33,409 nt of DNA from Desulfobacteraceae bacterium (GCA_022340405.1 JAJDOA010000039.1:1-33409); one strand, 5' to 3'. Numbered from the stretch's first letter, positions 10,051 to 17,999 are shown. The notes: generated by a model not told the origin, from the letters alone. Numbers and translations are program-made.

Positions 10051-10905
10051 ATGCCGACAAACGCAGTCGTCCTTTTCATTTCCCCTGCCGGGTCCACAAG
10101 ACATGTGGCTGGTGTCATCGAAGATGCCGCAGTTGCGAGCGGTGCGCATGTCGTCACTCTGGACCTGAAGGACGCGAACCGGAAGCACGACTTCACCGAA
10201 ACGATACAGAAGATCGGAACGCAAGGTATTCTCTTTGTGGGATCTCCGGTGTACCGGGACATGGCCGTGCCACCGGTGATGCGCTTTATCGAGAGCCTTC
10301 CTCGGGTCGACGGCATCCCGGTCGCTCCGTTTGTCACGTGGGGCGGGGCCTTCAGCGGCGTAGCGCTATGGCAGATGGGACAGGCACTGACCGAATGCGG
10401 CTTTTCCTTGGTCGGAGGCGCCAGGGTGCTGGGCCGGCACTCGATGATGTGGCGGACTGCCGAACCGGTCGGAGCGGGCCATCCGGACGACGACGACGAC
10501 CGACTGGTCGCGGACTGGGTTCAGACACTGTTCCAACGCTTCCAGGAGGGTACGCTGCGCCCGATGGCACCGGCTGCGCTGGACGACCATCCGCCCGAAC
10601 ATTCCGCTTCGGCCCGGGCGCGTTTGGAACTACCGTGGACGGTCATCCCCAAAACGGTGAACGAGGAGGCCTGCACGGAATGCGGGATTTGCCGGGACGA
10701 ATGCCCGACGGCGGCCATCGTGCTCGATCCGACACCGCACTTTACAGACGCGTGCTTCGACTGTTTCAACTGCGTCCGCCTCTGTCCGGAGGAGGCTATC
10801 GAACCGGCCGTGGCCTATAAAGATATCGAGAAGATGATCCTGAACCGGGTCAGGACCTTCAACGAGACCCCCCCGACCCGGGTGTATCGAAACGACAGTT
10901 CGTAA
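10051..10905 (+). CDS. Flavodoxin-like/2[4Fe-4S] ferredoxin fusion protein (EFR1-like)
   Basis: A 284-residue predicted electron-transfer protein. Residues 1-165 form a flavodoxin fold with the FMN phosphate loop SPAGSTRHVA (11-20) and the flavin-side loop TWGGAFSG (96-103). Residues 200-250 carry two 4Fe-4S motifs, C208-x2-C211-x2-C214-x3-C218-P and C235-x2-C238-x2-C241-x3-C245-P. This layout matches the EFR1 group of flavodoxin-ferredoxin proteins common in strict anaerobes. It is probably cytoplasmic since no signal peptide is visible. The ATG follows GGAGG at about nine bases. It is the first gene after repeat A copy 2, and a PilZ gene follows 39 bp later. The physiological partner is unknown. 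Confidence 0.85.
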   Translation: MPTNAVVLFISPAGSTRHVAGVIEDAAVASGAHVVTLDLKDANRKHDFTETIQKIGTQGILFVGSPVYRDMAVPPVMRFIESLPRVDGIPVAPFVTWGGAFSGVALWQMGQALTECGFSLVGGARVLGRHSMMWRTAEPVGAGHPDDDDDRLVADWVQTLFQRFQEGTLRPMAPAALDDHPPEHSASARARLELPWTVIPKTVNEEACTECGICRDECPTAAIVLDPTPHFTDACFDCFNCVRLCPEEAIEPAVAYKDIEKMILNRVRTFNETPPTRVYRNDSS

Positions 10906-10944
10906 GGACCGGCATAAGGAAATCTTGATCCCTGGGAGATGGAA

Positions 10945-11289
10945 ATGGGAGATCCCCCCGAGAGGCGCAGGCACCCGAGAATTGCGGTAGACTGGACCGT
11001 GCAGATCGATGTCGGGGGAAAAGCCCTGGACTGCAGGACCACGAAAATCTCCGCAGAAGGCATCGGAATCATTTGCGATGAACCGCTTCCGATCGACGAG
11101 GTGGTGTATCTGTCCCTTGCACCGCCGGACCAGGAACCCATCGACATCTACGGCAAGGTCGTCTGGTCGGACGTATACGGGATCGGCGAGGAAGACAAGG
11201 TGTACGGCATCGGTGTCGTCTTCGTTCAGGTGTCGAGAAAAGAGAGCTCGCGGTATGACGAGTTGATCCAGTCCATTATCGCCACCTGA
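10945..11289 (+). CDS. PilZ domain protein
   Basis: A single-domain PilZ protein of 114 residues, the family that commonly binds cyclic di-GMP. The N-terminal RRRHPR supplies the RxxxR motif. The second motif, normally D/N-x-S-x-x-G, reads KISAEG, with Lys where the acidic or amide residue is expected, so nucleotide binding may be altered. The beta-barrel strands VDWTVQID, EVVYLSL, IDIYGKVVW and YGIGVVFV follow in the usual order. ATG 10945 is preferred over the in-frame ATG at 10939, because GGGAG lies six bases before the former and directly against the latter. No membrane segment is seen. Its neighbours do not reveal the controlled output. Confidence 0.85.
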   Translation: MGDPPERRRHPRIAVDWTVQIDVGGKALDCRTTKISAEGIGIICDEPLPIDEVVYLSLAPPDQEPIDIYGKVVWSDVYGIGEEDKVYGIGVVFVQVSRKESSRYDELIQSIIAT

Positions 11290-11431
11290 CGCTCCCCCAA
11301 GAAGGATATCGCCGCCGAATCGCTTGCCTCGGAAGGGCTGTCTGGTATATAGAAAGTACAAGGTGCATCGCAGCATCGGCTTCGCCCCGGCCCCCCGCCA
11401 CAACTTCCGCACCGAAAGCAAGGAGTCCACC

Positions 11432-11878
11432 ATGTTCTATCGACTCTTCTTCGTGGGATTGTTTCTGCTTTTTTCCGCCGTCGCGCCGAACGCCTTCGCA
11501 GGATCGGAGATCGCACAGGTGAAAACCCTCAAGGGCGAGGTGCATGTTCTCCGCGACGGGGGACGGTTTCCGGCCAGCCTGGGCGACCTGCTGCAGCAGG
11601 CCGACATCATCGAGACCGGCGCGGACGGCAGCGTTGGAATCACATTTATCGACAGCTCCCAGTTTTCCGCCGGACCGAACACGCGCATCGCGCTGACACA
11701 GTTCCGGTTCAACCCCACCACACACGAGGGCGGCTTCACCACGAACATCCAGCGCGGCACCCTGACGGTGGTGTCCGGGCAGATTGCCAAACGGCGACCG
11801 GAGGCCATGAAGATCGTCACCCCGACGACGATCCTCGGTTTTCGGGGGACCCGGGTCGCGGTGAAAGTCACGGAATAG
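11432..11878 (+). CDS. FecR-domain secreted protein
   Basis: A 148-residue protein with a signal peptide (FYRLFFVGLFLLFSAVAPNAFA) and one FecR-type beta domain: VKTLKGEVHVLRDG, DIIETGADGSVGITFIDSS, GTLTVVSGQI and the closing TPTTILGFRGTRVAV, a hallmark ending of stand-alone FecR proteins. It should be periplasmic. The start at 11432 is set by AAGGAG eight bases upstream; an in-frame opening from 11324 adds a segment with no signal-peptide character. An OmpA-type lipoprotein follows 19 bp later and a CHASE2 phosphatase converges beyond it. FecR, OmpA and CHASE2 genes are often found together, which suggests a shared envelope-sensing role (inference). It is not the sigma-factor-linked transmembrane FecR. 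Confidence 0.85.
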   Translation: MFYRLFFVGLFLLFSAVAPNAFAGSEIAQVKTLKGEVHVLRDGGRFPASLGDLLQQADIIETGADGSVGITFIDSSQFSAGPNTRIALTQFRFNPTTHEGGFTTNIQRGTLTVVSGQIAKRRPEAMKIVTPTTILGFRGTRVAVKVTE

Positions 11879-11897
11879 AACATTGCCGGAGAACCGA

Positions 11898-12512
11898 ATG
11901 TCGAACCCGAACCGACCGCCTTGGACCCGATGGGCCGTGTGCCTTTTTTTCCTGCAGCTTTTTGCCGCCTGCGGCGGCGCTCATACCCACGTGGTGCTTC
12001 TTCCCGACACGGACGGAGGCACCGGGGCCGTCTCGGTGGAAAAGGGCGATCGCCTCGTGGTGCTGGATGCGCCGATGACGGCGGCCGACGTCAACCAGCG
12101 GGGTAGCATCACCACCGGCCCGGTCACGGAAGCGGAGGTGGAGCGGGATTTTTCCGAAGCTCTTGCGGCCCAGCCCCCGGAACCGGTCACCTTCGTTCTC
12201 TACTTCGAGGAGGGAAGCACCGAGGTACGCGAAACATCCCGTCCGAAACTGGAGGCGCTGTTTCGGGAGGTGGCCGCTCGCCAGGCAGTGGAGGTGCAGG
12301 TCACCGGCCACACCGATCGGGTCGGCAAGGAAACCGACAACGACCGCCTCTCGGCGGAAAGGGCTGAGGCCATAAAGGCCATGCTCGTTCAGAAAGGGCT
12401 TCGGGCGCAATTTATCCGCGCCGTGGGGCGCGGTGAGCGGGAACCGCTGGTGACCACCGAAGACGATGTGAAAGAGCCCCGAAACCGAAGGGTTGAAATT
12501 ATCGTCCGCTGA
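11898..12512 (+). CDS. OmpA-family outer-membrane lipoprotein
   Basis: A 204-residue lipoprotein with a C-terminal peptidoglycan-binding OmpA domain. The N terminus WAVCLFFLQLFAAC ends in a lipobox-like site with Cys25 as the lipidated residue. From about residue 95 the OmpA domain follows: VTFVLYFEEGSTEV, VQVTGHTDRVGKETDNDRLS, the helix with AEAIKAML, VGRGEREP, and the closing NRRVEIIV. ATG 11898 has GGAG seven bases upstream and begins the signal sequence. A TTG at 11883 in the same frame has no such support. It lies 19 bp behind the FecR gene and ends 9 bp before the convergent CHASE2-SpoIIE gene. Confidence 0.88.
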   Translation: MSNPNRPPWTRWAVCLFFLQLFAACGGAHTHVVLLPDTDGGTGAVSVEKGDRLVVLDAPMTAADVNQRGSITTGPVTEAEVERDFSEALAAQPPEPVTFVLYFEEGSTEVRETSRPKLEALFREVAARQAVEVQVTGHTDRVGKETDNDRLSAERAEAIKAMLVQKGLRAQFIRAVGRGEREPLVTTEDDVKEPRNRRVEIIVR

Positions 12513-12518
12513 TCCGGC

Positions 12519-12534
12519 CGGTCACCGGTGACCG
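12519..12534. other. Perfect 16-bp palindrome at a convergent gene junction
   Basis: CGGTCACC-GGTGACCG is a perfect dyad spanning the stop codon of the CHASE2-SpoIIE gene, seven bases after the OmpA gene ends. It has no loop and no T-run, so a Rho-independent terminator is unlikely. It may be chance or a protein-binding site. Confidence 0.3.
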
Positions 12535-14690
12535 AGAAATCCCAGGGCCATGACGGTGATGTCGTCGGACTGAGGGGCTCCCGCCGCAAATCGCCGGATG
12601 TCCGCAAAGAGCCCGTTGCAGATCCCTGCCGCACTGGGATCCGTTCTCTGCGACGCCTCGAGCCAGCGCAGGACGCGCGCCTTTCCATAAAGCTCTCCGC
12701 CCGGGGCGTGCGCTTCGGTGATTCCGTCCGACAGCAAGACAAGGGTGTCTCCCGGCATGAGCGTGGTTTCCACCCCCGTGTACGGGTAGTCCTCCAGAAC
12801 GCACAGCGGCGGACCCGCCTCGATGTCGAGCGCCTCCGGCGAGACCCCCCCCCGGGGGCGCATCAGGAGCGGCTTCTCGTGCCCGGCGCAGCACAGCTGC
12901 AGCCGGCCGTCGTCGAGATTCACCACCCCAGCCAACGCCGTTACAAAAAGCATGGCGGGATTCTGACGGGCGATTTCCGCGTCGAGGATGCGGAACATCT
13001 CCCCCACATCCACGTCGCCTCTGAGTGCCGTGCTCTTGGCCAGGGTTTTGCAAAGAGCCATGAACAGTGCGGCGGCGACGCCCTTGCCGGCAACGTCCCC
13101 CACCAGGAAAAAAAAGCGGTGGTCGTCGATGGGAAAGGCATCGTACAGGTCGCCGCCCACCTCCTCCGCCGGTTCGATCCGGGCGAAAAAATCGATGCCG
13201 GGAATCGACCGATCAATGGCCTCGGGATCGGGCAGCATTCCCATCTGGATGTCGCGGGCCGCTGCGAGCTCGCCGGCCATTCGCATCCGTTCAAGCTTTT
13301 CGGCTTCCAAAGCAGCATCCAGTTCCCGCTGCCGCCTCCGGGCTTCTGCAAAACCGACCGCCAGCAACACCAAGAGCACAGGCAGAGCACCGGCCACGGG
13401 AAACGACGCATCCAACAATGTGCGGGTTTGTACGAACGCGGCGGCGCTGCCCGCGAGCAGGACAACAAGCGCGCCGACAAAAAAAGCGATGCCGGCCACA
13501 GGATGCATTCGCGGCAAAAAGACGATCAGAGCGACGCACAGAACAAAAAACACGCCAAGTTCGACTCGATGCGCCGGAGACGGTCGAACGAGACGGGATT
13601 GGGCGAGGATGTTCTCCACCACTTGGGCCTGAATCTCCACGCCGTCCATTCGCGCGGTCACCGGTGTGGCGACGACATCGATGGCACCGACCGCCGTCAC
13701 GCCGATAATGGCCACCTGCCGCTCGAAGGAGCCGGGGGCCATACGCCCCTCGAGCACGGAAACAGCGGAGACGCGCCGTTGGGCATAAGCGGGGGAGAAG
13801 TGGAGCCGGATGCGCCCGTCGCGGTCGGTGGGGATGAAGGATTCTCCGATCTGCACCCCCAGGACGCCGGCGGTGTCAGCCCGAACGCCGTACCAGGTGG
13901 CGCCCACCGCCGTTCGCAGGAGTTCCAAAGAGAGCGACGGTGCCAACTCGCCCCCAACGGCTAGAATCAGGGGCATGGTCCGTACGACGCCGTCCGCGTC
14001 ACGGGTGTCGTTGAGGTAGCCGCATCCGAAGGCTGCCTCCTCCAGAAGAGGAATGTTGGTCAGATGCCCTGCGTAGCCGGTGACAAAGTCTGCGGCGGGC
14101 TCGCCCACCTGCATCACCGCTGTCTGGCGCTCCCCGGCCGCCGGCCGACCTCCGCCTCCGATCAGGGCGGCTCGCGCCACCACGGACGGTGTCCGACGTA
14201 AGGTGCGGGCAAGGATTTCGTCATTGGAGGCAAGAGCCGCCAGCGCCGAACGAATGCGGGGGTCGACGTCCGTGCGCCGGGAGAGGATCACGTCCGGGGA
14301 CAAGCTGTCCGGTTCGGGCATAATGATGTCGTAGCCCACCGCCATGGCTCCGAGCCGGGTCACGGCGTCGGTGAGTTCGGCCAGCCGGTAGCGGGGCCAG
14401 GGCCAGCGGCCCAGCGCCTTCAGGCTGGCCTCGTCGATGTCCACGATCACCACGGGAAACTCTCGGACGGTACGGGGAAACAGACGCTGGAAGGTATCGA
14501 ACACGGCGTTTCGTACCGGGCGCCATCCATCGGCTCCACCGGCGGCAAAGGCAACGGCGATCAGCACCATCAGCACGGCAGCCGCCGGGCGCCCCCTGGC
14601 GCGGACGAACGCACCGTTTGCGGTATACGACCGCCCCTCGTGCCCGGGACTGGCGCCGTCGGCTTGTGCCGAATCGTCCACGGATCGCAT
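12522..14690 (-). CDS. CHASE2-domain SpoIIE-type serine/threonine phosphatase
   Basis: A 722-residue membrane sensor phosphatase. After a short cytoplasmic tail and a first membrane segment (AAAVLMVLIAVAFAAGG, 36-52), residues 55-360 form an extracytoplasmic CHASE2 sensor (VVIVDIDEASLKALGRWPWPR at 80-100). Three membrane segments follow at about 376-448, then a charged helix. The PP2C-like SpoIIE domain runs from 490 to 720 with metal ligands in GGDLYD (Asp514), GDVAGKG (Asp532), LLSDGITEA (Asp655) and SDDITV (Asp709/710). Such enzymes dephosphorylate STAS anti-anti-sigma proteins. A kinase-STAS fusion is encoded about 1.4 kb upstream on the same strand, a natural partner. The ATG follows GAAGGA closely. 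Confidence 0.92.
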   Translation of the reverse strand: MRSVDDSAQADGASPGHEGRSYTANGAFVRARGRPAAAVLMVLIAVAFAAGGADGWRPVRNAVFDTFQRLFPRTVREFPVVIVDIDEASLKALGRWPWPRYRLAELTDAVTRLGAMAVGYDIIMPEPDSLSPDVILSRRTDVDPRIRSALAALASNDEILARTLRRTPSVVARAALIGGGGRPAAGERQTAVMQVGEPAADFVTGYAGHLTNIPLLEEAAFGCGYLNDTRDADGVVRTMPLILAVGGELAPSLSLELLRTAVGATWYGVRADTAGVLGVQIGESFIPTDRDGRIRLHFSPAYAQRRVSAVSVLEGRMAPGSFERQVAIIGVTAVGAIDVVATPVTARMDGVEIQAQVVENILAQSRLVRPSPAHRVELGVFFVLCVALIVFLPRMHPVAGIAFFVGALVVLLAGSAAAFVQTRTLLDASFPVAGALPVLLVLLAVGFAEARRRQRELDAALEAEKLERMRMAGELAAARDIQMGMLPDPEAIDRSIPGIDFFARIEPAEEVGGDLYDAFPIDDHRFFFLVGDVAGKGVAAALFMALCKTLAKSTALRGDVDVGEMFRILDAEIARQNPAMLFVTALAGVVNLDDGRLQLCCAGHEKPLLMRPRGGVSPEALDIEAGPPLCVLEDYPYTGVETTLMPGDTLVLLSDGITEAHAPGGELYGKARVLRWLEASQRTDPSAAGICNGLFADIRRFAAGAPQSDDITVMALGFLGHR

Positions 14691-14896
14691 CGCATCCTTC
14701 TTTCAGGATCGTCTAGGGTCGTGTCCCGCAAGTTCCTGCCATAAAAACGGGGGTGTTTGCTGCCAATTGCGAGACGCGAACGAGCAAACATTCGAAATCC
14801 GAAACCCGAAACCAATGCAAAGCACGAATGATCCACGGATCCAAACAACGGAAAAAATCATTGAACATCCGGGCGATGCAGCAAGCAATGGTCAGG
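14691..14896. other. Non-coding stretch upstream of the SpoIIE phosphatase gene
   Basis: Together with the repeat that follows it makes a gap of about 450 bp between the CHASE2-SpoIIE and metallo-beta-lactamase genes. It contains the low-complexity run ATTCGAAATCCGAAACCCG and no plausible coding frame. The SpoIIE promoter should lie here on the minus strand, but I cannot identify a convincing -35/-10 pair. Confidence 0.45.
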
Positions 14897-15027
14897 ATTC
14901 CGTTCCGTTTCCGCCACGGGGCACCATGGAATTGTAGGGGAGGGGTTTATCCCCTCCCGTTGCGGCGTGGCGGACCCCGCAATGCGGGCGGGGATCAACC
15001 CCGCCCCTACGAAAGATAAAAAAGGCC
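14897..15027 (-). repeat. Intergenic repeat B, copy 2, with shared flank
   Basis: Positions 14922-15027 read on the minus strand match 6861-6938: GGCCTTTTTTATCTTTCG at the start, GGGAGGGGATAAACCCCTCCC in the middle and ATTCCAT at the end. Between them lies an extra GC-rich segment with its own dyad (GGGGCGGGGTTGATCCCCGCCC). On the outer side, 14897-14916 is an exact 20-base inverted match to 7038-7057. The element is therefore a dispersed, inverted duplicate rather than a simple terminator. Confidence 0.7.
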
Positions 15028-15146
15028 GTTTCTTTTTTCCCGTAACTTGTGGGACGGAACACTATGGGCTGTTTCTTTCGGAGCTGCGCAAGCCCACCGT
15101 GTTTTTCACCACCATGGCGGCTCGGGATTCCATATGGAAAGGCGCC

Positions 15147-16109
15147 TCACAAACGGAGAACCATGTCGTCGTATGCTGTCGAAATCTCAAGGGACTTTCC
15201 CTCACCCACGATCTCGGCATAGCGCCGGGTCTCCTGCAAGATCTCGTACAGCGTCGCATCGTCGTAAGCGGGCTCGTGGTGAAACATGCAGTAGTGCTTC
15301 ACGTTGGCCCTGAGGCACAGGTCCGCACCGACGATGTTGCTGGAATGGCCCCAATCCTCCTTGACAGTGATCATGTCCGCCAGGGAATACATGGCGTCGA
15401 AAATGACCAGGTCGGCCTCCCGGTAGAAGGAAACGGTCGCCTCGGTCTCCGTATCGTCCTGTTGCTTGTGCTCGGAGTCGGTGGAATAGACCAGCGCCTT
15501 TCCGTCCTTCTCGATCCGGTACCCGAAAGACCCCCCGTGATGGGCCTGCCGAAGAAGCTTGACGGCAAATCCGTTGATCCGGTGCCAGCGGTCCGTCTCC
15601 AGCCGGGTGAACCGTATAGAGGCACCGAGCTGGTCCCAGTGCACCGGGAAACAGGGTGTGGATTGCTGTCGCAGAAAAGCCTCCCGCAGGACGTTTTCCG
15701 GGTGGCCGCCGTAAATGTGAATCGTGTTGCCGGGCAGATAGGCTGGGGGAAAAAACGGAAAGCCCATAATGTGGTCCCAGTGCAAATGGGACATGAAGAA
15801 ATGAAACGTCGTAGGCCGATCCTGATCGGGAGTCTCCATGACCTGCTGGCCGAAACGACGCAGTCCGGATCCCATGTCCAGCAGCGTGGGCTCCCGCCGG
15901 GAAGCGATCTGGACGCAGGAGGTGTCACCGCCGTATCCGTTCCGGACGGGAAAAGCGAGGGCATCGTCGATGAACGCCTCCAGCTGCTCGTCCGTCTCCC
16001 ACCGTCGGCCATCGGCCTGCCGAAGGGCTTGCCGGATTTTTTCCCGGATGGACGCTCCACCGGTCGACGTGGGCAGGGACCCGCGGGTACCCCAAAACCG
16101 TACCTGCAT
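15147..16109 (-). CDS. Metallo-beta-lactamase-fold hydrolase
   Basis: A 320-residue MBL-fold enzyme, probably cytoplasmic. The opening MQVRFWGTRGSLPT and GYGGDTSCVQI are typical of the branch that includes cyclic-nucleotide and nucleic-acid phosphodiesterases. The metal motif HxHxDH is SHLHWDH with His108, His110, Asp112 and His113. Further ligands are expected in VYSTDSEH, IFDAMYS, DWGHSS and the final MFHHEPAYDD. The ATG follows AAGGAG by six bases. The gene begins 17 bp after the kinase-STAS gene and is almost certainly co-transcribed with it, which suggests a role in or downstream of that signalling circuit. The substrate is not known; hydrolysis of a cyclic nucleotide is one possibility. 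Confidence 0.85.
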   Translation of the reverse strand: MQVRFWGTRGSLPTSTGGASIREKIRQALRQADGRRWETDEQLEAFIDDALAFPVRNGYGGDTSCVQIASRREPTLLDMGSGLRRFGQQVMETPDQDRPTTFHFFMSHLHWDHIMGFPFFPPAYLPGNTIHIYGGHPENVLREAFLRQQSTPCFPVHWDQLGASIRFTRLETDRWHRINGFAVKLLRQAHHGGSFGYRIEKDGKALVYSTDSEHKQQDDTETEATVSFYREADLVIFDAMYSLADMITVKEDWGHSSNIVGADLCLRANVKHYCMFHHEPAYDDATLYEILQETRRYAEIVGEGKSLEISTAYDDMVLRL

Positions 16110-16126
16110 CGTTTCTCCTTACGGCG

Positions 16127-16951
16127 TCATTCCCGCCATCTGACTGCGGCATCGGGCGACAGCGCTTTCAGGGCGTCCGCCACCGTGGGATACACCGGCA
16201 GAACCAGGTCGAATCGGCTGATCCGAAAGATTTCTTGGATCGCCGGCTGCAGGGCGGCCACGGCCAGCTTTTGCTGCCGGCTCGTGCAGGTCTTCGCCGC
16301 AATCATCAGTACCCGCAAGCCTGCGCTGGTCATGTACTCCAAGCCGCTCAGGTCCAACACCAGAACCGGCGATCCATCCGCGGACGCTTCATCCAGGGTG
16401 TTTTTCAAAACCTCTTCGAAAGCCTTGGCGGTCTTGTGGTCTACCCGTCCTTTGACGGCGAGCAGCGTCGTGTTTTCGATCCGTTGGAATTGGGTTTCCA
16501 TGATATCATCTCTGATCGGGTGGACCGGATCTCCCGTACGGGTCGGAGGCGGCCTATCGAAGGTCAGCGTCAACACGTTGGCCCCTTCCTGCCTTCGATA
16601 GGCGACGTGATCGGCCAGCCGGCGCACAAGAAGAATCCCCAGCCCGCCCACCCCGCGGCGGGCGGTGTCCACAGTCAGTCCGGTCACGGGCACGGACAGC
16701 GGGTCGAAGGGCACGCCGTTATCCACGACGGAGACCCGAAGGCTTCGGCCATCGAATTCCCTGTGGACCTCCACAAATCCGGTGCGGTTCGGATAGGCGT
16801 AGGTCAGGATGTTGACCAGGGATTCTTCTACGGCAAGCTCGACATCCCGAACCCGATCCGGAGCAAAGCCCTCTCGCTCGGCAAGCTCCGAGGCGAACCG
16901 CAGCAGATCGTCCAGGTGCACCGCGACTGCCGGTCGTTGCATCTGCGCCAT
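16127..16951 (-). CDS. Anti-sigma-factor-type kinase fused to a STAS anti-sigma antagonist
   Basis: A 274-residue protein combining two normally separate partner-switching proteins. Residues 1-132 are an RsbW/SpoIIAB-like GHKL ATPase: N box ELAVEESLVNILTYAYP (38-54), DNGVPFDP (77-84) and GVGGLGILLVRRLAD (100-114). After a linker, residues 151-274 are a STAS domain of the SpoIIAA/RsbV type with LVLDLSGLEYMTSAGLRVL, whose Thr208-Ser209 sits at the usual phosphorylation loop. In the classical system the kinase phosphorylates the STAS protein and a SpoIIE phosphatase reverses it. Met151 begins exactly at the STAS domain with AGAG upstream, so an internal start giving free STAS protein is possible. 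The N-terminal ATG has only a weak ribosome site. Confidence 0.9.
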   Translation of the reverse strand: MAQMQRPAVAVHLDDLLRFASELAEREGFAPDRVRDVELAVEESLVNILTYAYPNRTGFVEVHREFDGRSLRVSVVDNGVPFDPLSVPVTGLTVDTARRGVGGLGILLVRRLADHVAYRRQEGANVLTLTFDRPPPTRTGDPVHPIRDDIMETQFQRIENTTLLAVKGRVDHKTAKAFEEVLKNTLDEASADGSPVLVLDLSGLEYMTSAGLRVLMIAAKTCTSRQQKLAVAALQPAIQEIFRISRFDLVLPVYPTVADALKALSPDAAVRWRE

Positions 16952-17082
16952 TTTCCGTCATCCAGGCTCGGCCCCTCGTTCGGGGGTGCGACGGCGATGG
17001 ATCCGGTTCTCCAGACTGCGAAAAATACCAAAAGGAATGGGAAGATGTCAATCAGCACGGCAAGGAGGTCGTTTGCATCCAT
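16828..17082 (-). CDS. Possible small membrane protein overlapping the kinase-STAS gene
   Basis: An 84-residue frame starts at ATG 17082 and contains one strongly hydrophobic stretch, LLAVLIDIFPFLLVFFAVW (residues 6-24), then a polar tail that enters the kinase gene in another frame. GGAGG lies almost against the ATG, which is closer than usual. The hydrophobic codons are rich in T, unlike chance frames in this GC-rich DNA. Only the first 45 or so residues, upstream of the kinase start, look protein-like. No family is recognised. It may be a real small gene with a misplaced end, a decayed gene, or chance. Confidence 0.25.
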   Translation of the reverse strand: MDANDLLAVLIDIFPFLLVFFAVWRTGSIAVAPPNEGPSLDDGKWRRCNDRQSRCTWTICCGSPRSLPSERALLRIGFGMSSLP

Positions 17083-17156
17083 TCCTCCAGCGAGGCAATC
17101 GTGCGATGGGTTTGGACACGAAAAAACAGGTGAAGGGGAAAGGCAGGCGAACCCAA

Positions 17157-17924
17157 TCAACCCTGGCCCGGTCCGAAGCGTTCGGCCAGGCTGCCGTAGG
17201 CCAGCTCGGTCCCCCCGAAGATGTCCAGGGCGCTGCCCACCGTGAAATCGATGCGGTCGCTGCCGAGATCGCGGATGCTCTCGATATCTTCCATGGAGCG
17301 GATGCCGCCGGCGTAAGTGACGGGGATCCCATCCCAGCTGCCCAGCAGGGCCACCAGCGGCGCCTCGATGCCGCTGCAGCGGCCCTCGACGTCTACGGCA
17401 TGGATCAGAAATTCGCAGCAGTAGGCGGAAAGCCGGTCCAGCAGCCGCGGCGATATCCGCTCGTCGGTGAACCGCTGCCACCTGTCGGTGACGACGAAGT
17501 AGTCGTCTCCGACCCTGCGGCAGCTCAGATCCAGCACCAGCCGCTCCGGCCCGACGGCTTCGGAAAGCCGCCGCAGCCGGTCTTTGTCCACTCGCCCGCC
17601 ATGAAACACCCAGGAGGTCACGATGACATGCGACGCACCGGCCTCCAGCCACCCGTCGGCATTGTCTGACGTGACGCCGCCCCCCAGCTGCAGTCCGCCG
17701 GGCCACGCTCCCAACGCCTCCCTCGCGGCGGCCTCGTTTCCCGGGCCTAGCTGGATGACATGCCCCCCCCTCAGCCCGTCGGCGCGGTAAAGCCCGGCAA
17801 ACCAGCGGGGGGGGCGTTCTGCGGTGAAGCGGGTCTGCAGTTCCCCGCCGTCGTCGGAGAGCGTACCGCCAACGATCTGTTTCACGACACCCTCGTGCAG
17901 GTCGATACAGGGCCTGAACCGCAT
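17157..17924 (-). CDS. hisA: Eukaryote-type phosphoribosylformimino-AICAR ribotide isomerase (HisA)
   Basis: Catalyses the Amadori isomerisation of ProFAR to PRFAR in histidine biosynthesis. The 255-residue TIM barrel opens MRFRPCIDLHEGVVKQIVGG, with the catalytic Asp in PCIDLHEG. It continues with LRGGHVIQLGPGNE, GGLQLGGGV, SHVIVTSWVF, RLVLDLSCR, VTDRWQRFTD, VTYAGGIRSMEDI and FTVGSALDIFGG. The RLVLDLSCR and VTDRWQ features belong to the fungal/plant-type His6 branch rather than ordinary bacterial HisA. ATG 17924 has AAGGAG eight bases upstream; an upstream in-frame start near 17999 falls inside the promoter and is rejected. No other histidine gene is in the window. Confidence 0.88.
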   Translation of the reverse strand: MRFRPCIDLHEGVVKQIVGGTLSDDGGELQTRFTAERPPRWFAGLYRADGLRGGHVIQLGPGNEAAAREALGAWPGGLQLGGGVTSDNADGWLEAGASHVIVTSWVFHGGRVDKDRLRRLSEAVGPERLVLDLSCRRVGDDYFVVTDRWQRFTDERISPRLLDRLSAYCCEFLIHAVDVEGRCSGIEAPLVALLGSWDGIPVTYAGGIRSMEDIESIRDLGSDRIDFTVGSALDIFGGTELAYGSLAERFGPGQG

Positions 17925-17969
17925 ACGGCCTTCTCCTTCCCGTTGATGGTCCGGCCACACCCCGGCGCG

Positions 17970-17999
17970 ATCATAGGTCCGGCGCCGAAAACCTGTCAA
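17970..17999 (-). promoter_or_regulatory. Strong sigma-70-type promoter for hisA
   Basis: On the minus strand TTGACA (17999-17994) and TATGAT (17975-17970) are separated by 18 bp, a near-consensus promoter. An A-tract of nine (about 18010-18018) lies just upstream like an UP element. Transcription would begin near 17963, giving a leader of about 40 nt before the hisA ATG. Confidence 0.7.
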
